A program made the position numbers and the translations under genes. The notes below the pieces were generated by a model that saw only the letters and a list, made by a program, of their open reading frames with translations, was not told where the DNA came from and did not search any database. Shown here in pieces: positions 26,985 through 37,193 of a DNA stretch of 64,000 bases (within the stretch, counting starts at the first letter, position 1; each line of letters begins with the position of its first letter). The stretch is from Chryseobacterium paludis (GTDB lineage Bacteria; Bacteroidota; Bacteroidia; Flavobacteriales; Weeksellaceae). The stretch covers positions 558,001 to 622,000 of the forward strand of contig NZ_CP099966.1 of the NCBI RefSeq assembly GCF_025403485.1, written 5' to 3'.

Positions 26985-28646
26985 GTGATTATTAAAAAAG
27001 TAACGCAGACATTAAATACTAAAGTTTTGAAAATTAACAAATCACTTCATATAGTTTCTTTTTATGGATTTATTGGGCTGAATCTCTTTTCGGCCCAGGT
27101 AAATCCTGCTCAAAAAGAGCAGACGACCGCCTTTACCAATCCTATTATTTGGGCTGATGCTCCGGACTTATCGGTGACCAGAAATGGTGACGATTTTTAT
27201 CTCATCAGTACCACCATGCACTTAATGCCAGGAGCTCCAATAATGCATTCTAAGGATTTAGTGCATTGGGAAATGGCAAGCTATGTTTTCGATACACTGA
27301 ATGATAATTCTAAGTATGATCTGCTTAACGGAACAGTGTACGGCAGGGGACAATGGGCGTCCTCTATCCGCTATCATAAAGGAAAATATTACGTTTTGTT
27401 TTCTCCGAATGATGAGCCTTTCAGATCCTATTTTTATGTAACGGACAATCCCGAAAAAGGTAACTGGAAGCTCATTACCAGAACCAGACATTTTCACGAT
27501 GCTTCTTTGCTTTTTGATGATGACAACAAAGTTTATGTTTTCACTTCCAATAAAGTTTTTGAATTAAGTGCTGATTTTAAAGAGATTATCGGAAATCCAG
27601 ACGGAACTGTTGTTTTTCAGAGAGATTCATCAGAAACTGGACTTCTGGAAGGTAACCAGATCATTAAAAGGAAGGGAAAATATTATATGATGATGATTTC
27701 CTGGCCTAAAGGTGAAAAACGCCGTCAGGAAGTTTACAGAGCAGATAAAGTAACCGGTCCTTATGAGAAAAAAGTGATTCTGGAAGATAATTTTCTCGGA
27801 TTCTCTTACGCTGGTCAAGGCGTTTTGATTGATGATAAAAATGGCAACTGGTATTCGCTTATTTTTCAGGACAGAGGTGGAGTAGGGCGTGTCCCTATTT
27901 TGATTCCTGTCCAGTGGGAAAATGACTGGCCGGTTTTGGGGAATAACGGAAAAATCCCTTTGAACGGTGAAATTCCGCTTTCGCCTTTTAAACCTAAAAA
28001 TAGCATCGTAGAAAGTGACGAGTTTTCAGATAAAAAATTGAAAATCCAATGGCAATGGAATCACAATCCTATGAATGAAGCCTGGTCTTTATCTGAAAGA
28101 AAAGGATTTATAAGACTGAAAACAAGTCGTGTGGTGGATAATCTTTATGCTGCTCCAAATACTTTAACGCAAAGAATGACCGGTCCAAAATCAAGTGCTA
28201 TTGTTGCGTTAGATTTAAAAGGAATGAAGGACGGTGATATTACAGGTTTTAGTGCATTTAACGGAGATTCAGGGTTGTTATCAATTGTAAAAGAAGGCAA
28301 TCAGAAATTTCTGACTTTTTCTACTAATGAAGTTAGTTTAGATAATAAAACGAAAGCGATTATAGGAGTGAAAAAGGAAGAAAAAAAGCGAATTCCTTTA
28401 GCTGCGGGTATAATTTATCTTCGTATTGAAGCAGATTTTAACCTTGGAAAAGACTTGGCAGATTTCTCTTATAGCACCGACCAGAAAAACTGGACGGTTA
28501 TGGAAAAAGACTATAAAATGATTTTTGATTACAGAAGGTTATTCATGGGATCTAAATTCGCGATTTTTAATTATGCCACAAAAAGTACAGGAGGTTTTGT
28601 TGATGTTGATTTTTTCAGAATTACGGATTCTTCGCTCATACAATAA
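26985..28646 (+). CDS. GH43 (subfamily 12-like) alpha-L-arabinofuranosidase/xylosidase
   Basis: A secreted GH43 of up to 553 residues. The acidic triad is Asp61 (APDLS), Asp172 (HDASLLFDDD) and Glu222 (LLEGNQI), followed by a C-terminal beta-sandwich (about 345-550). The TTMHLMPGAPIMHSKDLVHWE segment is typical of the GH43_12 group, which acts on arabinose or xylose side chains. No ATG is available: the frame opens with GTG at 26985, and a TTG at 27027 would place the signal peptide (KSLHIVSFYGFIGLNLFSAQ) closer to the start. The repeat element just upstream may have replaced the original start region. Confidence 0.9.
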   Translation: MIIKKVTQTLNTKVLKINKSLHIVSFYGFIGLNLFSAQVNPAQKEQTTAFTNPIIWADAPDLSVTRNGDDFYLISTTMHLMPGAPIMHSKDLVHWEMASYVFDTLNDNSKYDLLNGTVYGRGQWASSIRYHKGKYYVLFSPNDEPFRSYFYVTDNPEKGNWKLITRTRHFHDASLLFDDDNKVYVFTSNKVFELSADFKEIIGNPDGTVVFQRDSSETGLLEGNQIIKRKGKYYMMMISWPKGEKRRQEVYRADKVTGPYEKKVILEDNFLGFSYAGQGVLIDDKNGNWYSLIFQDRGGVGRVPILIPVQWENDWPVLGNNGKIPLNGEIPLSPFKPKNSIVESDEFSDKKLKIQWQWNHNPMNEAWSLSERKGFIRLKTSRVVDNLYAAPNTLTQRMTGPKSSAIVALDLKGMKDGDITGFSAFNGDSGLLSIVKEGNQKFLTFSTNEVSLDNKTKAIIGVKKEEKKRIPLAAGIIYLRIEADFNLGKDLADFSYSTDQKNWTVMEKDYKMIFDYRRLFMGSKFAIFNYATKSTGGFVDVDFFRITDSSLIQ

Positions 28647-28713
28647 GTAGTTAGATTAAGGTTGCATAGATGATGAAATATTATTTGTATAATATTTTTT
28701 TATCTAAATTAAT

Positions 28714-29612
<899 letters not shown>

Positions 29613-29643
29613 ACAAAATCAGTCTGAAAAATTAATTCAAACC

Positions 29644-32112
29644 ATGATAACAAGAATAAATTTTAAGAAAATAAAAGCATATATCATCATGGCCCCATTA
29701 GTCTTCATAACCGGGCAATATGCGAACGCGCAATCATACAAAAAAACAGACACGGGATTAATTTTTTCTGCGGCTGATCTAAATATGGAAGTGAGATTTT
29801 ACGGATCTCACACAGTACGGATCATTAAATATCCTGCAGGAAAATCATTTGTGAAAAAAAGTTGGTCAGTAACCAAGCAGGAACAAAGAATAAAATTTAC
29901 TGTTGCAGAAAAGAAAGATATTTTATTAGTAAAAACGGATGCTTTAAAAATATCCATTAATACAAAAAACGGAGAGATAGATTATACCACATTATCGGGA
30001 AAACAGCTTCTGAAAGAAAAAGAGTGTGATTTTAAATCTTTTAATGATGCCGGGCAACAAACTTATTCAGTAACCCAGTCTTTTCAGTTGGAAAAAGATG
30101 AGCCTATTTATGGCTTGGGTATCCTTCAAAACGGAAAATTATCCCAACGGAATCAGGACATCAGAATGGTGCAGAACAATACCTGGGATTTTGTGCCTTT
30201 CTTCCAGTCTGTAAAAGGTTACGGCATTTTTTGGGATAATGAGTCTCCGACTCAGTTTACCGATAATATTCTGAAAACATCATTTTCTTCTGAAGTAGGA
30301 GAAGGGGTGGATTACTATTTTATGTATGGAGGAAATGCTGATGGAGTAGTTGCTTCAATGCGTGAGCTTACCGGAAATGTCTCCATGTCCCCATTATGGA
30401 CATACGGTTTTTGGCAAAGTAAAGAACGCTATAAAAGTCAGAGTGAGATTGTTGATGTCGTAAAAAAATATCGTGATTTGAAAGTTCCTTTAGATGGAAT
30501 TATTCAGGATTGGCAATATTGGGGAAACAATTACCAGTGGAATGCGATGGATTTTATTAGCCCGGATTTTCCTGATGCTAAAAAAATGATTACTGACATC
30601 CACGGAATGAATGCGCATTTGTCTGTTTCCATCTGGTCATCATTCGGTCCGATGACCAATCCTTACCGTGAAATGGATAAAAAAGGAATGCTTTTTAATT
30701 TCAAAACATGGCCGGAATCTGGCAGAGAAGTCTGGCCTCCTGATATGAATTATCCTTCCGGAGTGCGTGTTTACGATGCTTATAATCCGGAAGCCAGAGA
30801 TATTTATTGGAAATATCTGAACAAAGGTGTTTTCAGCCTTGGCGTAGACAGCTGGTGGATGGATTCTACTGAACCGGATCATCTCAGCCAGAAGCCGGAA
30901 GATTTAGACACACAAACATATTTAGGCTCTTTCAGAAAGGTAAGAAATGCTTATCCATTAATGGCTGTTGGTGGTGTTTATGACCATCAGCGTGCTACAA
31001 CAAGTGACAAAAGAGTATTCATTCTTACAAGGTCAGCATATGCAGGCCAGCAAAGATACGGAGCCAATACCTGGTCTGGGGATGTTAATTCTTCGTGGGA
31101 ATCTTTACGAAATCAGGTTCCTGCGGGTCTGAATTTTACCCTCACCGGAAACCCTAATTTCAATTCGGACATCGGTGGTTTTTTTGCAGGAACATATAAA
31201 AAAGGCTGGAATGAAAGTTCAGGATCAAAAAATCCTATGTTTCAGGAATTGTATGTACGCTGGCTACAATACGGAACATTTACCCCAATGATGCGTTCAC
31301 ATGGAACAGATGTTCCGAGAGAAATCTATCAGTTCGGAAAAAGAGGAGAGCCTGTATATGATGCCATTGAAAAATTTATTAGATTAAGATACAGTTTACT
31401 GCCTTATATCTATTCCGTTTCGTGGGATGTTTCTAAAAATCAGTCAAGTTTTATGAGAATGCTTGCAATGGATTTTTCAGCAGATAAAAAGACTTGGAAC
31501 ATGAATAGTGAATATATGTTCGGGAAATCCTTCTTGGTTATTCCTATACTGAATGCACAATATACTCCCGAGAAAATTCTGAAAACCAACGAACAGAACG
31601 GCTGGGATAAAAAAGAGGAAACTAAAAAAGGACCTTCTGCTACTGATGTAGATTTCACCCAGAATAAAACTGTGAAAGTCTATCTTCCATCCGGTTCTAT
31701 ATGGTACGACTACTGGACCAATACAAAATACAAGGGCGGACAAGAAATCGAAAAAACAGTCACTATCCATAGCATCCCATTGTATATAAAAGATGGAAGC
31801 ATTATTCCATTTGGCCCCGATGTCCAGTATGCTACAGAAAAGAAATGGGATAATTTAACCTTGAAAGTTTATCCAGGTTCAGATGCAGATTTTATCTTAT
31901 ATGAAGACGAATTTGACAATTATAATTACGAAAAAGGAGATTACACGGAAATACCAATGCATTGGAATAACAAATCCCATACACTTACCATAGATAGCCG
32001 CAAAGGAAAGTATAAAGGAATGATTGAAAAAAGAAACTTCAATATTATTCTTCCGGATGGCCGACAGAAAACGGTGGCTTATTCGGGTAGAAATATTAAA
32101 GTGGAGTTCTAA
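29644..32112 (+). CDS. GH31 alpha-xylosidase
   Basis: An 822-residue secreted GH31 enzyme has a signal peptide to about Ala29. The N-terminal beta-sandwich contains YGLGILQNGKLSQRNQ. The barrel has nucleophile Asp407 (WWMDSTEP) and acid/base Asp480 (TWSGDVNSSWESL). The DGIIQDWQYWG motif marks the xylosidase-like branch rather than maltase-type members. C-terminal sandwiches follow from about 620. In xylan loci GH31 removes alpha-xylose from complex side chains. Alpha-glucosidase activity is the alternative, less likely in this setting. Confidence 0.9.
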   Translation: MITRINFKKIKAYIIMAPLVFITGQYANAQSYKKTDTGLIFSAADLNMEVRFYGSHTVRIIKYPAGKSFVKKSWSVTKQEQRIKFTVAEKKDILLVKTDALKISINTKNGEIDYTTLSGKQLLKEKECDFKSFNDAGQQTYSVTQSFQLEKDEPIYGLGILQNGKLSQRNQDIRMVQNNTWDFVPFFQSVKGYGIFWDNESPTQFTDNILKTSFSSEVGEGVDYYFMYGGNADGVVASMRELTGNVSMSPLWTYGFWQSKERYKSQSEIVDVVKKYRDLKVPLDGIIQDWQYWGNNYQWNAMDFISPDFPDAKKMITDIHGMNAHLSVSIWSSFGPMTNPYREMDKKGMLFNFKTWPESGREVWPPDMNYPSGVRVYDAYNPEARDIYWKYLNKGVFSLGVDSWWMDSTEPDHLSQKPEDLDTQTYLGSFRKVRNAYPLMAVGGVYDHQRATTSDKRVFILTRSAYAGQQRYGANTWSGDVNSSWESLRNQVPAGLNFTLTGNPNFNSDIGGFFAGTYKKGWNESSGSKNPMFQELYVRWLQYGTFTPMMRSHGTDVPREIYQFGKRGEPVYDAIEKFIRLRYSLLPYIYSVSWDVSKNQSSFMRMLAMDFSADKKTWNMNSEYMFGKSFLVIPILNAQYTPEKILKTNEQNGWDKKEETKKGPSATDVDFTQNKTVKVYLPSGSIWYDYWTNTKYKGGQEIEKTVTIHSIPLYIKDGSIIPFGPDVQYATEKKWDNLTLKVYPGSDADFILYEDEFDNYNYEKGDYTEIPMHWNNKSHTLTIDSRKGKYKGMIEKRNFNIILPDGRQKTVAYSGRNIKVEF

Positions 32113-32183
32113 AATAAAATAATTAAACTCTTAAAATACCAAAATGAGGTAGATTATTAACGATTAATGAAAGATACTCAATT

Positions 32184-33575
32184 ATGATAAAGAAAATACT
32201 TTTAAAATATACTTTAAATATCGGATTACTATTTGCCGGTTCGTGGCTTTCTGCACAAAATCCCATTATTCAGACCAAATTCACAGCTGATCCGGCCCCA
32301 ATGGTTTATAAGGATACTGTTTTTCTGTACACCAGTCACGATGAAGATGATGCATTCGGATTTAAAATGAAAGACTGGCTGCTATATACTTCAACCGATA
32401 TGGTCAACTGGACCGATCACGGTATTGTAGCTTCTCTAAAAGATTTTAAATGGGCTGATCCCGAAAACGGAGCGTGGGCACCTCAGGTTATAGAAAGAAA
32501 TGGTAAATTTTATATGTATTGCCCGATGCCGGGACAAAGAGGAATCGGAGTTTTGGTGGCAAACAGTCCGTATGGTCCTTTTAAAGATCCTATAGGCAAA
32601 CCGCTTGTAAAAAATTCAAGTGACGATATCGATCCGACCGTCCTCATTGATGAGGATGGACAGGCCTATTTGTACTGGGGAAATCCAAATTTATGGTATG
32701 TAAAACTGAATAATGACATGATTTCTATTGACGGACCAATGGTAAAGGACCCATCGATTGCTAAAGTGAAGGGTACTCCCGATCCTTTTCATTATCAGGA
32801 AGGTCCCTGGGCTTGGAAACGCAACGGAAATTATTATATGGCATATGCATCAACCTGCTGTCCTGAAGGAATCGGTTATGCAATGGGAAAGTCATCAACC
32901 GGGCCATGGGAATTCAAGGGAATGATTATGGACAGCGATAAACGATCCAACGGAAATCACCCAGGAATTATTGATTACAAAGGAAAATCTTATGTTTTCG
33001 GTTTCAATTACAATCTAGGGAAACAGACAATAAGCAAACACTATGAGCGCCGTTCCATCTGTGTAAGCGAACTGATTTACAATGCTGATGGTACCATTCA
33101 AAAGTTACCGTTTTGGAATCCGGAAGGTGTACAAAGAATGGCCGTTTTAAATCCATACAGTAGAGTTGAAGCGGAAACCATTGCTTACAGTGAAGGTTTA
33201 AAAACCGAAAAAATGACCGAATGGGAAAGGAACAATCCCTATGATACCGGTAAAAAAATAACTGATCGTCTTGTTGTTTCATGGATCAACAATGGAGATT
33301 ATATCAAAGTTCAAGGGGTTGATTTTTCGAAAGGAACAAAATTCCTGGAAGTATCGGTTGCCTCAATAAGTGGCGGAAGTATAGAAATACACACTGATAC
33401 TCTTGATGGACCTCTATTAGGGACTGTTGAGGTAACGGGAAAAGCCGAAGGCGATCTCTTCAAAACGATTAAATCCCCAGTAAAAAACATAAAAGGCGTT
33501 CATGATGTGTACTTTATATTTAAAGGAAACAAAGAACTTTTCTACTTCGATTGGTGGAAGTTTAGTTCAAATTAA
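32184..33575 (+). CDS. GH43-CBM6 arabinoxylan arabinofuranosidase, first tandem copy
   Basis: The 463 residues comprise a signal peptide (to SAQ25), a GH43 propeller to about 320 and a C-terminal CBM6-like sandwich (about 330-463, RVEAETIAYSEG). The acidic triad is Asp36 (FTADPAP), Asp150 (DIDPTVL) and Glu206 (QEGPW). GH43 plus CBM6 is the layout of arabinoxylan arabinofuranohydrolases such as Bacillus XynD. It is paralogous to the next gene, from which it is separated by 64 bases. The pair likely differs in preference for singly or doubly arabinosylated xylose, which cannot be decided here. Confidence 0.92.
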   Translation: MIKKILLKYTLNIGLLFAGSWLSAQNPIIQTKFTADPAPMVYKDTVFLYTSHDEDDAFGFKMKDWLLYTSTDMVNWTDHGIVASLKDFKWADPENGAWAPQVIERNGKFYMYCPMPGQRGIGVLVANSPYGPFKDPIGKPLVKNSSDDIDPTVLIDEDGQAYLYWGNPNLWYVKLNNDMISIDGPMVKDPSIAKVKGTPDPFHYQEGPWAWKRNGNYYMAYASTCCPEGIGYAMGKSSTGPWEFKGMIMDSDKRSNGNHPGIIDYKGKSYVFGFNYNLGKQTISKHYERRSICVSELIYNADGTIQKLPFWNPEGVQRMAVLNPYSRVEAETIAYSEGLKTEKMTEWERNNPYDTGKKITDRLVVSWINNGDYIKVQGVDFSKGTKFLEVSVASISGGSIEIHTDTLDGPLLGTVEVTGKAEGDLFKTIKSPVKNIKGVHDVYFIFKGNKELFYFDWWKFSSN

Positions 33576-33639
33576 AGTGTTCATCGTTTAGCTTAAACTA
33601 AAGTGATCTGATATTAGAAAAAATAATGGTTAAATAGAA

Positions 33640-35013
33640 ATGTTTAAAATGAAAAATAATACCATAAAACTTATAATAAGTAGTTTGTTGACGGGTTATA
33701 CAGGACTTGTAACTGCTCAAAACCCTATCGTTCAGACTGCCTATACCGCAGACCCTGCTCCGATGGTTTACAATGATCGTTTATATGTTTATACAACACA
33801 TGATGAAGACGATTCTACATGGTTTACCATGAACAACTGGAAAGTGTTTTCTACCAATGATATGGTTAACTGGACAGACCACGGCGTTATCCTTTCCTAC
33901 AATGATTTCGATTGGGCAAAACGTGATGCGTGGGCAGCGCAGTGCATCGAAAGAAACGGGAAGTTTTTCATGTATGTGCCGATGATCAGCAAGACAAATA
34001 ATAAGGGAGCAATTGGTGTTGCTGTTGCCGATAATCCATTTGGACCATTTCATGATCCTTTGGGAAAACCGCTTGTTCAGAGTGAATGGGGTGATATAGA
34101 TCCTACCGTTTTTCTTGATGATGGTCAGGCGCATATGTATTGGGGAAATCCGAAGCTTAAATATGTAAAGTTGAATGAAAATATGATTTCCTATTCCGGT
34201 GATATTGTTGAGGTTCCGATGACAGAAGAATCTTTTGGTAAAAGAGAAGGAAATCCCGAAAGACCAACAAAATATGAGGAAGGTCCGTGGCTGTACAAAC
34301 GTAAAAACTTGTACTATCTTTTCTGGCCTGGAGGCCCGCTTCCAGAATTTATCGGCTATTCCACAAGCAAAAGTGCGCAGGGTCCTTGGAAATATGGCGG
34401 AACCATAATGCCTGCGGAAGGAAAATCTTTTACCAATCATCCCGGAGTTATTGATTTCAGAGGAAAAACATATTTTTTCTACCACAATGGTGCGTTGCCA
34501 GGTGGAAGTGGATTTACAAGATCGGTAAGTGTTCAGGAGCTTAATTTTAATACAGACGGTTCTATTTCACCTTTTAAAATGACCAACGGTATTACAGAAG
34601 CCATTGCAACCATTAATCCTTATTCATTTAATCAGGCGGAAATGATAGCCTGGTCAGAGAATGTAAAATCTTATCAAAACAAAACAGCGGGAGTTTTCAT
34701 CAAAGCAAAGAAAAATGGTGCTTATACAAGCGTAAAAAATGTTGATTTTGGAAAAGAAGGTGCACAATCATTTTCTGCAAGAGTAGGGACTACGCATAAC
34801 AGCGGTGTTACGATGGAGGTTCGTTTAGATAGTGTAAGTGGACCAATAGCCACAACCATAAAAGTTCCGCTAACAGGTGGTGACGACCGCTTTGAAACGG
34901 TCACTATTAATATATCCAGCAAAATTACAGGCATTCATAATCTTTATTTTGTGTGTAATGGCAAAGCGGAAAAAGATATAATGTTTTTCGATTATTGGAT
35001 GTTTTCAAAATAA
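33640..35013 (+). CDS. GH43-CBM6 arabinoxylan arabinofuranosidase, second tandem copy
   Basis: This 457-residue paralog has the same two-domain layout. The signal peptide runs to about Ala26, the triad is Asp38 (YTADPAP), Asp154 (DIDPTVF) and Glu214 (EEGPW), and a CBM6-like domain starts near 330 ([12 protein letters not shown]). Compared with copy one, the loop around 195-210 ([13 protein letters not shown]) is longer and the STCCPEG stretch is replaced by PGGPLPE. These differences lie near the active-site rim, so distinct substrates are plausible. ATG 33649 is an alternative start three codons later. Confidence 0.92.
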   Translation: MFKMKNNTIKLIISSLLTGYTGLVTAQNPIVQTAYTADPAPMVYNDRLYVYTTHDEDDSTWFTMNNWKVFSTNDMVNWTDHGVILSYNDFDWAKRDAWAAQCIERNGKFFMYVPMISKTNNKGAIGVAVADNPFGPFHDPLGKPLVQSEWGDIDPTVFLDDGQAHMYWGNPKLKYVKLNENMISYSGDIVEVPMTEESFGKREGNPERPTKYEEGPWLYKRKNLYYLFWPGGPLPEFIGYSTSKSAQGPWKYGGTIMPAEGKSFTNHPGVIDFRGKTYFFYHNGALPGGSGFTRSVSVQELNFNTDGSISPFKMTNGITEAIATINPYSFNQAEMIAWSENVKSYQNKTAGVFIKAKKNGAYTSVKNVDFGKEGAQSFSARVGTTHNSGVTMEVRLDSVSGPIATTIKVPLTGGDDRFETVTINISSKITGIHNLYFVCNGKAEKDIMFFDYWMFSK

Positions 35014-35019
35014 ATTAAA

Positions 35020-36963
35020 ATGAAAAAAGCAACACTCCTATTTCTGTCATTAATAATTTTCTGTCTTTTATCACAAGTTAAAGCACAGATTGCCGAGATT
35101 TCAAGTCCGGACGGCAAGCTGAAGCTGAATGTATTTTTGGAAGAGGGAAAAGCATTATACTCTGTGACTTTTCAGGAAAAAACAGGGATAGATAAATCTC
35201 CGTTGGGTTTAATTACCAACGAATCGGATTTTTCTAAAAATTTAAAATTCATCAACTATAAAATGAATTTAATTTCCAAAAAATATAACAATGAAAAAAT
35301 CAAAAAATCAGAGATTCAGTATAAAGCGAATGCGTTGACTGTTAATTTTATGAATAAAGATCAGTTCGACATTTCAATTGAGTTTCAGGTCAGCGATAAT
35401 AATGTTGCATTCCGTTATGAAATTCCTCCAATGAAAGACCGTTTCAGCGCTGTTGTACAATCAGAAATTACGGGATATAGATTTCCAGATCAAACGACGA
35501 CCTTTCTCTCACCGATGATGAAGCCGATGACCGGATTTGCCCGAACAGCACCGAGCTATGAAAGCGGATATAAGGCGGATGCGGAATTAGGGGTTAAAGC
35601 CGATTACGGTTATGTTTTCCCTGGGCTCTTTCATGTCGGAAACGATGGCTGGGTCTTACTTTCGGAGACAGGAGTAAATAGTTTATACTGCGCTTCACAC
35701 CTCAATACCACCTCAGAAAAAAATCTTTATCAGGTTGCGTATCCGCATATGGCAGAAAATAACGGTTTCGGAAGTTCGGGAGCTGCGATTTCTCTTCCTG
35801 GAAAAACACCATGGAGAACGATTACGATTGGAGATTCGTTGAAACCAATTGTGGAAACTACTGTTCCTTTTGATTTGATAGAACCGCTTTACGAGCCTTC
35901 ACAAAAATATCAGTTCGGACGTTCTACCTGGAGCTGGATTCTATGGCAGGACAACAGTATGAATTACGATGATCAGACAAAATTTATTGATTTAGCGTCA
36001 ACTCTTAATTATGAATTTATTCTGATTGATGCGCTATGGGATAAAAATATAGGGAAAGACAGAATGAAAGAACTTATTCAGTATGCAAAGTCTAAAAATG
36101 TGAGTGTCATGCTTTGGTACAATTCCAATGGAGCTGCCAATGATGCACCAATGGGACCGAGAAATAAGATGAGCAGCTCTGTCGAACGCAAAAAAGAAAT
36201 GAAGTGGCTGCAGGAATCTGGTATAAAAGGCTTGAAGGTCGATTTCTTTGGAGGAGATAAACAGGAAACAATGCGTCTGTACGAAGATATTTTATCTGAT
36301 GCCAACGATTTTGGATTAACAATTATTTTCCATGGTGCCACTTTACCGAGAGGATGGGAAGTAATGTACCCGAATTATGCCGGAAGTGAAGCCGTTCTAG
36401 CTTCGGAAATGCTTTATTTTTCGGAAGAGGTACGTAAGCAGGAAGCTTTTTTTGCCACATTACATCCCTTTATCCGAAATACGGTCGGAAGTATGGAATT
36501 TGGAGGGACATTTCTCAATAAATTTTTAACCAAATCCAACAAAGAAAAAAACAGAAGGTTGACCACGGATGGATTTCAGTTAGCCACTGCTGTCCTTTTT
36601 CAGAATCCCATTCAGATGTTTGCCATAATGCCAAATAACCTAACTGATGCGCCGAAATTCCAGCTTGATTTTATCAAAGATATTCCGACACTTTGGGATG
36701 AGACGGTTTTTATCGATGGCTATCCTGGAAAATATTCGGTGATCGCAAGAAGACATCAGAATAAATGGTATGTCGCAGGAGTGAATGCAGAAAAAAAACC
36801 TAAAAAACTTAAACTGAACCTTCCGATGTTGGCAGACAAAAAGGTTGAACTTATCAATGACAATCATTCTGAAACGACTTTTATAAAACAGATTTCCATC
36901 AATAAAAAAGGAGTATACGAAATTGAAATTCAGCCGAATGGTGGATTTGTATTGAAGAATTAA
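35020..36963 (+). CDS. GH97 glycoside hydrolase, retaining type (alpha-galactosidase-like)
   Basis: A 647-residue secreted enzyme (signal peptide to about Ala22) has the GH97 order: N-terminal sandwich, TIM barrel and C-terminal sandwich. Asp408 in GLKVDFF sits where retaining GH97 members carry their nucleophile. Inverting SusB-type members lack this aspartate. That favours alpha-galactosidase or beta-L-arabinopyranosidase over alpha-glucosidase activity. Its place in a xylan locus fits removal of galactose or arabinopyranose decorations. The gene starts six bases after the preceding stop, so it is in the same operon. Confidence 0.88.
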   Translation: MKKATLLFLSLIIFCLLSQVKAQIAEISSPDGKLKLNVFLEEGKALYSVTFQEKTGIDKSPLGLITNESDFSKNLKFINYKMNLISKKYNNEKIKKSEIQYKANALTVNFMNKDQFDISIEFQVSDNNVAFRYEIPPMKDRFSAVVQSEITGYRFPDQTTTFLSPMMKPMTGFARTAPSYESGYKADAELGVKADYGYVFPGLFHVGNDGWVLLSETGVNSLYCASHLNTTSEKNLYQVAYPHMAENNGFGSSGAAISLPGKTPWRTITIGDSLKPIVETTVPFDLIEPLYEPSQKYQFGRSTWSWILWQDNSMNYDDQTKFIDLASTLNYEFILIDALWDKNIGKDRMKELIQYAKSKNVSVMLWYNSNGAANDAPMGPRNKMSSSVERKKEMKWLQESGIKGLKVDFFGGDKQETMRLYEDILSDANDFGLTIIFHGATLPRGWEVMYPNYAGSEAVLASEMLYFSEEVRKQEAFFATLHPFIRNTVGSMEFGGTFLNKFLTKSNKEKNRRLTTDGFQLATAVLFQNPIQMFAIMPNNLTDAPKFQLDFIKDIPTLWDETVFIDGYPGKYSVIARRHQNKWYVAGVNAEKKPKKLKLNLPMLADKKVELINDNHSETTFIKQISINKKGVYEIEIQPNGGFVLKN

Positions 36964-36976
36964 TGCGGGAATAATT

Positions 36977-37075
36977 GGGGCAGCTTTATCTTCCTGAGTT
37001 TATCCTGAGCTTGTGGAAGGCCCCAGTCTTTTTGTTTAATCAAAACAAAAAGGATTTCCGCTCAAATCGAGGAAT
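36977..37075. repeat. intergenic palindromic repeat, copy B
   Basis: It shares GGCAGCTTTATC-TTCC on the left and AAAAAGGATTTCCGCTCAAATCG on the right with copy A. CCTGAGTTTATCCTGAGCTTGTGGAAGG sits in the left arm, like a second repeat type inside the first. A GTTTTGATTAAAC-like inner hairpin (TTTTTGTTTAATCAAAACAAAAA) forms the core. It lies between the GH97 and GH115 genes. Confidence 0.65.
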
Positions 37076-37193
37076 GAGATTCGCCGATTTTAAAAAAAAT
37101 AAGAAATAGAGAGGCACTTCGGCTGCGTAAGATTCGCAACTGATCGAATTAAATTTAAACCTATAAAGTTCAATAAGATAAAAGATAGAGATT

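Noticed and set aside
33781..34485. 234-codon frame antisense to the second GH43-CBM6 gene
   Set aside because: Long, but it lies wholly opposite a clear GH43 catalytic domain and its translation has no family features. It is a shadow of the real gene.
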